From positions 1 through 13,776 of the forward strand of contig JAQGLQ010000524.1 in NCBI GenBank assembly GCA_028292785.1: DNA of 13,776 nucleotides. The letters run 5' to 3'. The stretch comes from Noviherbaspirillum sp. (GTDB lineage: Bacteria > Pseudomonadota > Gammaproteobacteria > Burkholderiales > Burkholderiaceae). The notes beneath the pieces are model-generated. The model searched no databases, was not told the DNA's origin, and saw only the letters and a list, made by a program, of their open reading frames with translations. Each line of letters opens with the position of its first letter. Position 1 is the stretch's first letter. Shown here piece by piece: positions 1 to 6,722 of the stretch. The position numbers and the translations under genes were made by a program.

Positions 1-326
1 GCGTCCTGAATGAACCTGAACTGGCTTAACAATGCATTCACGGCTTCATTATGGAGATTCACGCCTTGCACCAGCAGCGTCCATCCTTTTCGCTTTACCG
101 ATGGGAGCTCATGCGGCCCGGAATGCATTTGCCAGTGCTGATCGAAATGCGTGATCACGCGGGATTCGACCTCGTCGTTCTCAGCCAGCTTGAACAATTC
201 GTCGCGCAACAATAATGGCGTAAATCCGGGGATTGCCTGTCTAATCAGGAATGGCTTCTTTTGCCAATAGTTTCGCAGGAATTGTTCGGGCGTCAGTCCG
301 CCCAGCAGAGAGAGGTTTTTCTTCAT
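1..326 (-). CDS. roxA: Ribosomal oxygenase RoxA/YcfD-like JmjC cupin protein, 3' part cut off by window edge
   Basis: The first 108 codons are visible and the rest lies beyond position 1. The N-terminus starts MKKNLSLLGGLTPEQF, followed by YWQKKPFLIRQAIPGF and later HSGPHELP and WTLLVQGVNLH. This is the typical opening of the cupin/JmjC 2-oxoglutarate- and Fe(II)-dependent oxygenases related to E. coli YcfD (RoxA), which hydroxylates an arginine of ribosomal protein L16. The HxD iron-binding motif should follow just after the visible part, so catalytic competence cannot be judged. The start at 326 is the only sensible ATG and matches the usual family N-terminus. No Shine-Dalgarno sequence precedes it, and a perfect TATAAT lies six bases upstream, so the mRNA may be leaderless. 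The gene diverges from slyD. Family assignment is good; substrate is by analogy. Confidence 0.85.
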   Translation of the reverse strand, partial: MKKNLSLLGGLTPEQFLRNYWQKKPFLIRQAIPGFTPLLLRDELFKLAENDEVESRVITHFDQHWQMHSGPHELPSVKRKGWTLLVQGVNLHNEAVNALLSQFRFIQD

Positions 327-332
327 GGATGT

Positions 333-338
333 ATTATA
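333..338 (-). promoter_or_regulatory. Probable -10 box of roxA (TATAAT)
   Basis: The minus strand reads TATAAT here, a perfect sigma70 -10 hexamer. Only six bases (ACATCC) separate it from the roxA ATG at 326, which would put the transcription start at or next to the start codon. The -35 match is poor: TTGGTC at 354-359 with a 15-base spacer is the best I can find. Confidence 0.55.
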
Positions 339-496
339 GGCACGACAATTGCTGACCAACTCAGCGATCAGGCCGACGCCGAGTCAGCCGTTCAGCTTAC
401 CGTTAATGGAACACACGGCCGACACGTTCCGAGTCGTACTCCGGATGAGAACGCATCTTACAATCATTGAAGGAAATCGCCCGATCTTACCGGCCG

Positions 497-502
497 TATA
501 AT
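497..502 (+). promoter_or_regulatory. Probable -10 box of slyD (TATAAT)
   Basis: TATAAT lies 31 bases upstream of the slyD start at 534, which leaves room for a leader of about 25 bases carrying the AAGGA ribosome-binding site at 523-527. No good -35 hexamer is found at 16-18 bases; TTGAAG at 467-472 is too far away. An upstream in-frame ATG at 501 overlaps this box, which argues against it as the start codon. Confidence 0.55.
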
Positions 503-533
503 GCACCTGCATCCCAAAAAGAAAGGAATTACC

Positions 534-1103
534 ATGAAGATTGCCAAGAATAGTGTAGTGACCCTGAACTACAAGCTGTCAGATGCCCAAGACAATCTGA
601 TCGAAGAAAGCCGTGAGCGCGAACCCATGATTTATCTGCATGGCGGCTACGGGAACACTCTGCCCAAAATCGAGGAGGCTCTGGACGGCAAGGATGTGGG
701 CTATGAGACGACGATTCAGGTCGAGCCTGAAGATGCCTTCGGCGAGTACGATGCGGCCCTCGTGAAAATCGAGGCGCGCGATCGACTGCCGACGCCGCTT
801 GAGGTCGGCATGCAGTTCGAGGGCACGCCTGAGAGCGGCGAAGCGAGTGACGAGTCTCTGATTTTTACGGTCACGGATATAGCGGATGACAAGGTGGTGC
901 TGGATGGGAATCATCCGCTTGCAGGCATGGCTTTGCGCTTCTCGCTCCAGGTCACCGATGTTCGCGACGCGACCGATGAAGAAATCGCGCATGAACACGT
1001 GCATGGCGCTCACGGTCATCATGACCACGACCATGGCCATGGTGACGGAGATGAACCGGACGAGGAAGCCGGCGACCATTTCCGCAGCCGTCCAATGCAC
1101 TAA
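534..1103 (+). CDS. slyD: FKBP-type peptidyl-prolyl cis-trans isomerase SlyD
   Basis: The 189-residue product has the SlyD architecture. An FKBP half starts MKIAKNSVVTLNYKLSDAQ and carries the MIYLHGGYG segment (32-40). The insert-in-flap chaperone domain spans roughly 70-125. The FKBP strand with DGNHPLAGM (124-132) follows, and then a His-rich tail (about 153-171) with repeated HxH and HDHDHGHG. SlyD is a cytosolic prolyl isomerase and chaperone; the tail binds nickel and other divalent metals, and in E. coli SlyD helps hydrogenase maturation. I chose 534 because AAGGA sits six bases upstream and the family N-terminus begins there. The in-frame ATG at 501 would overlap the -10 box. The tail ends in Asp/Glu and His rather than the long Cys-containing tail of E. 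coli SlyD, so its metal preference may differ. The gene ends in tandem TAA stops. Confidence 0.95.
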   Translation: MKIAKNSVVTLNYKLSDAQDNLIEESREREPMIYLHGGYGNTLPKIEEALDGKDVGYETTIQVEPEDAFGEYDAALVKIEARDRLPTPLEVGMQFEGTPESGEASDESLIFTVTDIADDKVVLDGNHPLAGMALRFSLQVTDVRDATDEEIAHEHVHGAHGHHDHDHGHGDGDEPDEEAGDHFRSRPMH

Positions 1104-1114
1104 TAATCTTCACG

Positions 1115-1147
1115 GCACCGCTCAATCCTGATCAGGCAAAGCGGTGC
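1115..1147. terminator. Hairpin between convergent slyD and phosphoesterase-like gene
   Basis: GCACCGC (1115-1121) pairs with GCGGTGC (1141-1147), and the loop contains the smaller palindrome CCTGATCAGG (1127-1136). It lies 11 bases after the slyD stop and 20 bases after the stop of the opposing gene, as expected for a shared 3' end. There is no T-tract on either side, so it is either an atypical terminator or a 3'-end stabiliser. Confidence 0.5.
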
Positions 1148-1167
1148 AGTTGCTCTGCCGGCTTGCT

Positions 1168-2100
1168 TCAGCGCACGCCATTGGAAACCTCCAGAGTAGC
1201 GGGAGGGGTAATGAAGAATCTCGAGTCATCCGGGTCAATATTGATTTTGAGCCATGATGACCCGGTCTCCAGGACACCCAGGTTGCCGCGCCAGATGACA
1301 TCCGAAGAAACGGGTGGATCGCCAGGCGTCCGGCCGTGGATAACCAGGACCTTACCGGGAAACCTTGATGCAAGCGCGCTGATCTGTTGGCGCATTTCAG
1401 TGAATCCGTCGCGCCTTATCTTGCCCTTGTCTGCTTTCCGCATTGGATTCCCATCAGAGAAAAGAACAATGCCATCCAGTTTCTTGCGCGCGGCGTAGAT
1501 GAAGATTCGGTTCAGCCAGTCCCGGTTGGCGACAAGCCTGTCCTCAAATTCGCCGTTGCGTCCCGCTTCCGATAAATAATGGTTGTTATTTGCAGGCAGA
1601 TTGATCGTGGCAAACATGACATTCCCGACCTCCCAGCGGGAATTTTCCCCAAAGCCGCGGAATTTCGCCACGGTTGACTGGCGCACCAGTGGAATCCTGC
1701 TTTTGCCCAGGGACATATCATCGGCAAAGAATAGTTCCCTGATCCGACTGAGCCGCCCGATAGCCGCCGACCTTTGGTTCGCGGTCTTGCATTCGGTCCA
1801 GTCGCTCCCGGCCAGGGATACGATCACGCCGTTCTTGGCACCGTTGAACAATGCCTTGCGTGCACTATAGAGCGTATCGGTACAAGGTTCCGGATTCGCC
1901 TTGATTCCGTTTGCGACGACGAATGCGAGATTTTCGCCATCCGTCTCGATGATCGCCTGCCGCAACACTGACTCGGTCTGCATGCCGCTTGAAGGGCGCT
2001 GAATGACTGCAAAACTGAATTCCGTTTCTCGGGCGGTCGCGCTCAGCATGTGTGCCATAACGCCGCAGAGGAGTAATCCTCGCAGGTGGATTTTTTTCAT
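1168..2100 (-). CDS. Exported metallophosphoesterase-like protein with degenerate metal-binding motifs
   Basis: This 310-residue protein has an N-terminal signal peptide: basic MKKIHLR, a hydrophobic run to about 20, and a likely cleavage near SATA (20-23). Its layout recalls a bacterial calcineurin-like phosphoesterase family that carries a GDNEWTDC-type motif. Matching blocks are AGSDWTEC (97-104), an arginine-rich IRELFF block (120-125), VMFATINLPANNN (161-173), LFSDGNP (213-219), HGRTPGD (255-261) and a terminal WLKINIDP (283-290). Several expected metal ligands look replaced: GDN appears as AGS, the first Asp/His site reads Q34-R35, and the HGDTH-type site reads HGRTP. This suggests a pseudoenzyme or altered chemistry. 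The family link is from memory of motifs, not a search. The gene starts one base after the mutS stop, lacks a clear ribosome-binding site and is probably translationally coupled to mutS. Substrate and role are unknown. Confidence 0.75.
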   Translation of the reverse strand: MKKIHLRGLLLCGVMAHMLSATARETEFSFAVIQRPSSGMQTESVLRQAIIETDGENLAFVVANGIKANPEPCTDTLYSARKALFNGAKNGVIVSLAGSDWTECKTANQRSAAIGRLSRIRELFFADDMSLGKSRIPLVRQSTVAKFRGFGENSRWEVGNVMFATINLPANNNHYLSEAGRNGEFEDRLVANRDWLNRIFIYAARKKLDGIVLFSDGNPMRKADKGKIRRDGFTEMRQQISALASRFPGKVLVIHGRTPGDPPVSSDVIWRGNLGVLETGSSWLKINIDPDDSRFFITPPATLEVSNGVR

Positions 2101-2101
2101 T

Positions 2102-4834
2102 TTATTGCTGGCCGGCCACGTTCTTCAGTCTATAGAGTGCGTCCAGTGCTTCACGTGGGGACAGGTCATCGGGATTGATGTCTTGAAGGGCTTCGATGAC
2201 CATTGAGACCGTTTTATCCTGTTCCGGTTCTTGCTCTTCGCCCACGGCTGTTTCGCCGAAGGAAGGGGCGAACAAGTCGTATTGCGGAGTCGGTTGCAGC
2301 GAGTGCGCTTCCAGCGCGGCCAGATGTTTGCGCGCGGCTCGAATCACGGCCTGGGGCACCCCGGCAAGCTGGGCCACCTGCAAGCCGTAGCTTTGCGAAG
2401 CCGGACCGGGTTGGACCGTGTGCAGGAATACCACGCTGTCCTTATGCTCGACTGCCGACAGATGTACGTTAGCCGCGGTCGGATGCGTTTCGGGCAACTG
2501 GGTCAGTTCGAAGTAGTGCGTTGCGAACAGCGTGAAGCTGCGATTGGTTTCGATCAGATGTCTGGCGATAGCCCAGGCCAGTGCCAGTCCGTCAAAGGTC
2601 GATGTGCCGCGGCCGACTTCATCCATCAAGACCAGCGACTGTTCCGTCGCTCCGTTCAGGATCGCTGCTGATTCGGTCATTTCAACCATGAAAGTCGAAC
2701 GCCCCCCCGCCAAGTCGTCCGCCGCGCCGATGCGCGTGAAGATGCGGTCGATCGGGCCAATCACCGCACTGGTCGCCGGTACGAAGCTGCCGACATAAGC
2801 CAGCAGGGTGATCAATGCGACTTGCCGCATGAATGTGGATTTGCCGCCCATATTGGGCCCGGTGATCAGCAGCAGCCTGCGCTCGCCGGTCAGTTCGCAA
2901 TCGTTGGCGATGAAGCGCTCGATCTGGTTTTCCACGACAGGATGCCGGCCTTGCTCGATCATGATGGTCGGTTCCTCCACCAGTTGCGGCGCGCACCAGT
3001 TGTTGCGCATCGCATGATCGGCCAGCGCGGTCAGCGCATCGAGCTGGGCCAGCGCGCAAGCGATCGATTGCAGGGTGCCGATATGCGGCGCCATGTCGGT
3101 CAGCAGCTTCTCGTACAGATGCCGTTCGCGCACCAGCGCACGCTCCTGCGCGGAAAGCGCCTTGTCCTCGAATGCCTTCAATTCCGGCGTGATATAGCGC
3201 TCCGCATTCTTCAGGGTCTGGCGGCGCCGGTAGTCGTCGGGTACGCGATTGGTCTGGCCGTGCGTCACCTCGATATAGAACCCATGCACCTTGTTGTATT
3301 CGACCCGGAGATTATTGATTCCGGTACGTGCCCGCTCGCGGCTTTCGAGATCGACGAGAAACTGTCCCGCATTTTCCGAGAGCGCGCGCAACTCATCGAG
3401 TTCGCTGTCGAAGCCGCGTGCGATCACGCCGCCATCCCTGACCAGGGCCGCCGGCTCCAGCGCAATCGCGCGCTCGAGCAGGTCGAGGCAGTCGGATGGC
3501 GTGGCAAGCGCGTCATGAATTTCCTTCAGCAGCGGCGCATCCGCATCCCTGTTGCACATGGCGACATAGGCGCGCAACGATGGCAGTTGCTGCAGGCCGC
3601 TACGCAGCCCGGCGAGGTCGCGTGGACGCGCCGACAGCAAGGCAACGCGGGTGGTGATGCGTTCAATATCGGGCACGGAGGCCAGCGTGGTCGACAAACC
3701 GGCGGAAGCGTCCGTGCGCATGAGCGCATTGAGCGCCGCGTGGCGCGCCTTGGCGATCCGCTGGTCGCGCCGCGCATGATGCAGCCAGTATCGCAACAAA
3801 CGCGAACCCATGGGCGTGCGGCAGTGATCCAGTTGCGAGAACAGCGTAGGCGAAGCATTGTCCTGTCCGCGAATGGTTTCGGTGAGTTCGAGATTGCGTC
3901 GGGTAGAGGCGTCCAGTCCGATGAAATCGGTTTCCAGCTCGACCGAAAGCGAGCGCACGTGCTGCAAGCCTTTGCCCTGCGTCGACTGCGCATAGCGAAG
4001 CAGTGCGCCCGCCGCGCTGATTGCCGACGTCAGATTGTCCGCGCCGAAGCCCGACAGCGACGCTGCGCCCAACTGTTCGAGCAAGTCGCGCTTGCCGGTC
4101 GCGTCGTCGAAATGCCATGCCGGCACGGTAGTGAACTTCGCCTGAAACGCATCTCCGAGCGCGGCCATGCATTCCTCCGCCACAAGAATTTCGGCCGGAA
4201 CGATGCGCTCAAGTTCCTGCCTCAATCGCTTGGTGAACGACGCGGGGTCGCCCGCGAACTCCATGACTTTCAGGGCACCGCTTGCCATCGAGAGCCAGGC
4301 GCATCCGACCACGACAGTCTTGCGTTGCGCGACCGTGCATATCGCAAGCAAAGGCCGCTCGGATTTCTCCGGCAGCAGGTCTGAATCCGTCAGAGTGCCC
4401 GGCGTAACGACCCTGGTCACTTTTCTTTCGACCGGCCCTTTGCTGGTCGCCGGATCGCCGATCTGCTCGCAGATCGCAACGGATTCGCCGAGCTTGATCA
4501 GCTTGGCGAGATACTGTTCGACCGAATGAAACGGCACGCCCGCCATCTTGATCGGCGTGCCATTCGAAGAACCGCGATGCGTCAGCGTGATGCCTAGCAG
4601 CCGGGCTGCCTTGACGGCGTCTTCGAAAAACAGTTCGTAAAAATCGCCCATCCGGTAAAACAGTAGCAGCGACGGATATTCAGCCTTAATGCGTAGAAAT
4701 TGCTGCATCATGGGCGTATGGCGCGCTATGTCCTCCGCCGCAAACGGTGCTTTTTGTCCGGAAATTTCGGGAAGGCCCTGATTGATCATTCGTTCATTCG
4801 CATTCATCGGTTTTTCGCTTTGTTCGCTGCTCAT
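2102..4834 (-). CDS. mutS: DNA mismatch repair ATPase MutS
   Basis: A full-length 910-residue MutS. The mismatch-recognition domain has the FYE motif at 65-67 within RMGDFYELF, which wedges into the mispair. Connector, lever (about 300-600) and clamp domains follow. The ATPase has Walker [10 protein letters not shown] (659-667), STFMVEMTE (713-721), Walker B LVLMDE (734-739), GRGTST (741-746) and the ATH switch (771-773). QYDLF at 851-855 fits a sliding-clamp-binding motif. The last 40 residues ([19 protein letters not shown]) resemble the C-terminal tetramerisation region. MutS dimers recognise base mismatches and recruit MutL. The ATG at 4834 gives about 30 extra residues ahead of the conserved core; ATGs at residues 10 and 16 are alternatives, and only a weak GAAG-type site precedes the first. 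It lies upstream of and overlaps transcriptionally with the phosphoesterase-like gene. Confidence 0.97.
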   Translation of the reverse strand: MSSEQSEKPMNANERMINQGLPEISGQKAPFAAEDIARHTPMMQQFLRIKAEYPSLLLFYRMGDFYELFFEDAVKAARLLGITLTHRGSSNGTPIKMAGVPFHSVEQYLAKLIKLGESVAICEQIGDPATSKGPVERKVTRVVTPGTLTDSDLLPEKSERPLLAICTVAQRKTVVVGCAWLSMASGALKVMEFAGDPASFTKRLRQELERIVPAEILVAEECMAALGDAFQAKFTTVPAWHFDDATGKRDLLEQLGAASLSGFGADNLTSAISAAGALLRYAQSTQGKGLQHVRSLSVELETDFIGLDASTRRNLELTETIRGQDNASPTLFSQLDHCRTPMGSRLLRYWLHHARRDQRIAKARHAALNALMRTDASAGLSTTLASVPDIERITTRVALLSARPRDLAGLRSGLQQLPSLRAYVAMCNRDADAPLLKEIHDALATPSDCLDLLERAIALEPAALVRDGGVIARGFDSELDELRALSENAGQFLVDLESRERARTGINNLRVEYNKVHGFYIEVTHGQTNRVPDDYRRRQTLKNAERYITPELKAFEDKALSAQERALVRERHLYEKLLTDMAPHIGTLQSIACALAQLDALTALADHAMRNNWCAPQLVEEPTIMIEQGRHPVVENQIERFIANDCELTGERRLLLITGPNMGGKSTFMRQVALITLLAYVGSFVPATSAVIGPIDRIFTRIGAADDLAGGRSTFMVEMTESAAILNGATEQSLVLMDEVGRGTSTFDGLALAWAIARHLIETNRSFTLFATHYFELTQLPETHPTAANVHLSAVEHKDSVVFLHTVQPGPASQSYGLQVAQLAGVPQAVIRAARKHLAALEAHSLQPTPQYDLFAPSFGETAVGEEQEPEQDKTVSMVIEALQDINPDDLSPREALDALYRLKNVAGQQ

Positions 4835-4891
4835 TACTGCTTCTTCACTGAACCGCTATTTTGGCGTAATTTTTGACGGGCTTATCAAAAG

Positions 4892-4906
4892 TTATTCCGG
4901 GAATAA
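4892..4906. repeat. 15-base palindrome upstream of mutS
   Basis: TTATTCC, one central G, then GGAATAA: two perfect 7-base arms. It lies 57 bases upstream of the mutS ATG and just upstream of the possible -35 TTGATA. This is an operator-like size and position, but no regulator is identified. Confidence 0.45.
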
Positions 4907-5130
4907 TATTTCGGACAGCAGCTACGCCGCGATCGGATGTATTTCGGGGCCGAAGCTTTTTCGCCGGGCTCACACCTTACCATCGACGTGTATCAAGAGC
5001 TACCGCCGCGGCAGCCACCGAATGATTGGCATGTAACGATAGCGCGGTCAGGTTTTCGACTGCAATGCCAGGCGGACGCAGCCGGGCGGTGGCTGACCGA
5101 ATGCAATCGGGAGGAGGGGGATTTGCGGCG

Positions 5131-5154
5131 GGCATTCCCGCGAAAAGGAATGCC
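5131..5154. repeat. REP-like hairpin GGCATTCC-N8-GGAATGCC
   Basis: Perfect 8-base arms flank the 8-base loop CGCGAAAA. The core ATTCCC...GGAAT resembles small dispersed hairpin repeats such as neisserial dRS3 (ATTCCC-N8-GGGAAT), so this may be a member of a genome-wide repeat family. It could also help end the dehydrogenase mRNA, whose stop is 71 bases away. There is no T-tract on the minus strand. Confidence 0.5.
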
Positions 5155-5194
5155 GTGAAGGATCTTGGTTGAGATGCCAGAGTGAATGAAACCA

Positions 5195-5212
5195 CCGCCC
5201 GTCGAGCGGCGG
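5195..5212 (-). terminator. Possible 3' hairpin of the aldehyde dehydrogenase unit
   Basis: CCGCC and GGCGG arms enclose an 8-base loop, 13 bases after the dehydrogenase stop. On the minus strand the hairpin is followed by TGGTTTC, a very weak T-run. The stem is short but GC-only, so this is a plausible rather than strong terminator. Confidence 0.35.
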
Positions 5213-5225
5213 AGTCAGCCAAGCA

Positions 5226-6713
5226 TTACAGCATCACGTGCACATTCTTCACCTGCGTATAGGAGAGCAACTCCTCCAGTCCTTCCTCGCGTCCCATGCC
5301 GGATTTCTTGTAGCCGCCGAAATGCGCGCCAAGATAATGGGCGCTGCAAGTGTTGACCCACACGAAGCCGGATTCGATCCGACGCGCCAGCCGGTGGGCA
5401 CGCGCCAGTTCAGTGGTCCAGATCGACGCGGCCAGGCCGTACTCCACGCTATTGATATCGGCAATCAGCTGGTCTTCGTCGCGCCATTTGATGATCGATA
5501 GCACCGGTCCGAAGATTTCTTCCTTGAAGATGCGCATTGTCGGCGTCACGTCGGCGAATACCGTCGCTTCCATGAACCAGCCGTCGGCCAGCGCCGGATC
5601 GTCCGGCCGTTTTCCCCCGGCCACGAGGCGCGCGCCTTCCGCCCGTCCGAGCTCGATATAGCTGGCCACCTTGTTGAACTGCGCTTCGGAAATCAGGCAA
5701 CCCATCGTGGTTGCGGGATCCGTCGGGTCACCGCAGCGGTGCAGCTTCGGCAGCAGTTCGCAGATCCTTTCGATCACGCGATGGTACAGCGACTCATGCA
5801 CGAAGCAGCGCGACGTCGAGCCGCAGGATTGCCCTGCCCAGGTAAAGTTCATGCCATTGATTGCGCCCATCACTGCCTTATCGAAATCGGCATCCTCGCA
5901 AATCACCAATGGATTTTTGCCGCCCAGTTCCAGGGCGACCGGCATGATCTTGTCGGCGGCATTACGCAGGATTGCCGCGCCGGTCGGCACGGAGCCGATC
6001 AGCGCCACTTTCTTTACCAACGGGTGACGCACCAGCTCTTCACCGCATTCGCGGCCGCCGGTAACGACATTCAGTACGCCGGGCGGCAGTACGCCATCGA
6101 CGATTTCGGCGAAGCGCAATGCCGACAAGGGCGCTTGGTAAGGCGCTTTCATGATCACGCTGTTGCCTGCCGCGAGGACCGGCGCAAGCTTGCCGGCCGT
6201 GAACAGCAGCGGATGGTTATAGGCGGCGATGCGCGCCACCACGCCCAGCGGTTCACGCACGCTGTAATTCAGCGCGCCGTCGGCGGTCGGCATGGTCTCG
6301 CCTTTCAGTTCATGGACCAGGCCGGCGTAATAATCGATCCGCCCGGCTGCGATGGATACATCGCTACGCATTTCCTTGATCGGATTGCCGCAGTTGACGG
6401 AATCCAGCAAGGCGAGCTCAGCCGCATGCTCGCGCAGGCGACGCGCGACTTCGCGCAGCATCGCGCTCCTTTCCACCGCGCTCGTTTTGCTCCATTGCAG
6501 GAAGCCGCGCTGCGCCGCTTGCACGGCAGCGTCGATGTCGGCCGCATTCGCCACCGCCGCCTGCGCGAGCACCCGCTGATTGGCAGGGTTGATGGTCTCG
6601 AGGTAGCCGCCGGCCGGCACATGCCATGCGCCGCCGTAGTACAGATCGAGATGCTTCGGCATCGCCTGCGCAATTGCGTCGCTCGTCGATGGGACTTTTT
6701 CAGCCGTATCCAT
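5226..6713 (-). CDS. NAD(P)-dependent aldehyde dehydrogenase
   Basis: The 495-residue protein has the normal length and motifs of the aldehyde dehydrogenase superfamily, which oxidises aldehydes to carboxylic acids. The oxyanion asparagine is N166 in AYNHPLLF, and the cofactor lysine is in MKAP (K189). GSVPTG (240-245) is the nucleotide-binding turn. E262 in ELGGKNP is the general base, C297 in GQSCGS is the nucleophile, and KEEIFGPV (397-404) is the second cofactor site. AYNHP in place of the common PWNFP is a subfamily feature. It is the last gene of a three-gene unit, starting nine bases after the ThDP-enzyme stop. The TAG stop of that gene overlaps the AGGAG ribosome-binding site (6720-6724), so the two are tightly coupled. 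By context it probably oxidises the aldehyde released by that enzyme. The substrate is unknown. Confidence 0.93.
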   Translation of the reverse strand: MDTAEKVPSTSDAIAQAMPKHLDLYYGGAWHVPAGGYLETINPANQRVLAQAAVANAADIDAAVQAAQRGFLQWSKTSAVERSAMLREVARRLREHAAELALLDSVNCGNPIKEMRSDVSIAAGRIDYYAGLVHELKGETMPTADGALNYSVREPLGVVARIAAYNHPLLFTAGKLAPVLAAGNSVIMKAPYQAPLSALRFAEIVDGVLPPGVLNVVTGGRECGEELVRHPLVKKVALIGSVPTGAAILRNAADKIMPVALELGGKNPLVICEDADFDKAVMGAINGMNFTWAGQSCGSTSRCFVHESLYHRVIERICELLPKLHRCGDPTDPATTMGCLISEAQFNKVASYIELGRAEGARLVAGGKRPDDPALADGWFMEATVFADVTPTMRIFKEEIFGPVLSIIKWRDEDQLIADINSVEYGLAASIWTTELARAHRLARRIESGFVWVNTCSAHYLGAHFGGYKKSGMGREEGLEELLSYTQVKNVHVML

Positions 6714-6722
6714 GTCGTTCTC

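Larger units (their letters stand above)
4835..5225. other. Non-coding gap between the aldehyde dehydrogenase stop and mutS start
   Basis: I see no convincing gene in these 391 bases. Short open frames exist on both strands, but none has a recognisable product or a good ribosome-binding site. The gap should hold the 3' end of the dehydrogenase mRNA and the mutS promoter. For mutS, minus-strand TTGATA (4883-4888) is a possible -35. The best -10, CAAAAT (4858-4863), is 19 bases away, so this is weak. Three inverted repeats lie here and are listed separately. Confidence 0.6.

Noticed and set aside
2822..4384. A 520-codon open frame on the plus strand
   Set aside because: It lies entirely antisense to mutS, has no recognisable domain and shows the Arg/His/Gln-rich composition of a shadow frame in GC-biased coding DNA.
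4943..4961. TTCGG-GG-CCGAA followed by GCTTTTT, terminator-like on the plus strand
   Set aside because: The two-base loop cannot close a five-base stem, and no plus-strand gene lies upstream.
4937..5158. A 73-codon plus-strand frame in the gap upstream of mutS
   Set aside because: There is no ribosome-binding site or recognisable product, and its 3' end runs through the REP-like hairpin.
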